Under the pieces are notes generated by a model. The model was not told where the DNA came from, did no database searches, and saw only the letters and a program-made list of their open reading frames with translations. Below, in pieces: positions 5,399 to 6,008 of a DNA stretch of 6,008 nt. Made by a program: the position numbers and the translations under genes. Source of the stretch: Nocardioidaceae bacterium. GTDB taxonomy: Bacteria; Actinomycetota; Actinomycetes; Propionibacteriales; Nocardioidaceae. Position 1 is the first letter of the stretch. Each line of letters starts with the position of its first letter. The DNA is taken from contig JAGQUE010000429.1 of NCBI GenBank assembly GCA_020438665.1, positions 6,496 to 12,503 of the forward strand. Reading direction: 5' to 3'.

Positions 5399-5408
5399 CT
5401 ATGTCCGG

Positions 5409-5444
5409 ACCCAGGAGCCCCACCCAGGAGCCCCACCCAGGAGC
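5409..5444 (+). repeat. 13-bp tandem repeat (about 2.8 copies) before leuS
   Basis: The unit ACCCAGGAGCCCC occurs perfectly at 5409-5421 and 5422-5434, with a third partial copy of 10 matching bases at 5435-5444. Each copy holds AGGAG, a Shine-Dalgarno core. The last one ends 20 nt before the leuS ATG, which is too far for normal use, but the cores could act as ribosome standby sites or serve alternative starts. The repeat may also be simple slippage expansion in untranslated DNA. Confidence 0.9.
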
Positions 5445-5463
5445 AGAGACCGAGAGAGACGAG

Positions 5464-6008
<545 letters not shown>

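Larger units (their letters stand above)
5317..5400 (+). promoter_or_regulatory. leuS transcription attenuator (Leu leader, stem-loop, terminator)
   Basis: Order of parts: leader ORF (5317-5343); a small AAGGA/TCCTT hairpin inside its Leu region (5322-5326 with 5333-5337); a perfect 10-bp stem AGCCGCGTCG (5342-5351) with CGACGCGGCT (5365-5374) and a 13-nt loop; then the terminator. The heptamer TCGTGCG occurs both in the first stem region (5349-5355) and in the terminator 5' arm and loop (5380-5386). Because of this, 5349-5355 can also pair with 5383-5389 (seven pairs, two of them G-U). That is a possible antiterminator. The position of the ribosome, at the Leu codons or at the UAG, would decide which fold forms; the exact switching logic is not resolved by eye. 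Leader-peptide attenuators have been predicted before leuS in some Streptomyces, so the class has precedent. Confidence 0.7.

Noticed and set aside
5329..5400. T-box riboswitch controlling leuS
   Set aside because: There is too little leader RNA (about 60 nt before the terminator) and no T-box consensus. The consecutive Leu codons in a short ORF fit leader-peptide attenuation instead.

Overview
The window is strongly GC-rich. G/C dominates third codon positions, and nearly every real gene is shadowed by long open frames on the other strand. Together with the LeuS sequence type, a short DUF4870 membrane protein and several probable leaderless promoters, this points to an actinobacterium. A Nocardioides-like (Propionibacteriales) host is my best guess from general likeness, not proven.

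Layout. (1) 1-2952, minus strand: a compact three-gene set transcribed right to left. It encodes an MFS_3-type drug/siderophore-like exporter (GTG start), a classical short-chain dehydrogenase/reductase (SDR) and a 313-aa protein. That protein's Cys-Ile-Asp-Gly-Arg, His and Gly-Cys-Gly-Ala-Ile-Asp motifs resemble cadmium/zeta-type carbonic anhydrases. The SDR starts 10 nt after the MFS stop, and the SDR and carbonic-anhydrase-like genes overlap by the 4-nt ATGA. (2) 2953-3121: a divergent intergenic region with the MFS promoter and an inverted repeat. (3) 3122-3508, plus strand: a DUF4870 membrane protein with a textbook Shine-Dalgarno site. (4) 3524-5251, minus strand: a secreted FG-GAP/VCBS beta-propeller protein, convergent with the DUF4870 gene and only 15 nt from it. 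(5) 5252-5463: a regulatory region between the propeller gene and leuS. (6) 5464-6008, plus strand: the 5' end of leuS (leucyl-tRNA synthetase), cut by the window edge.

The most interesting part is the leuS leader. A TAGACT -10 element lies 7 nt before a nine-codon ORF encoding M-R-R-N-L-L-L-I-stop, with three consecutive Leu codons CTG CTC CTT. A perfect 10-bp stem-loop starts at its stop codon and is followed 1 nt later by a 7-bp intrinsic terminator with a T tract. This is the anatomy of leader-peptide transcription attenuation that senses charged tRNA-Leu. Beyond it, the 3' arm of the terminator (GAGGGG) sits 7 nt before an ATG at 5401 that is in frame with leuS. A 13-bp tandem repeat, each copy holding AGGAG, fills the space between that ATG and the conventional leuS start. 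Attenuation and translation initiation may therefore share the same RNA element.

A second window-wide pattern is that four starts (MFS, SDR, propeller protein, leuS leader peptide) each have a TANNNT hexamer 6-7 nt upstream. That is the actinobacterial leaderless-mRNA geometry. Only DUF4870 has a strong ribosome binding site at its start.
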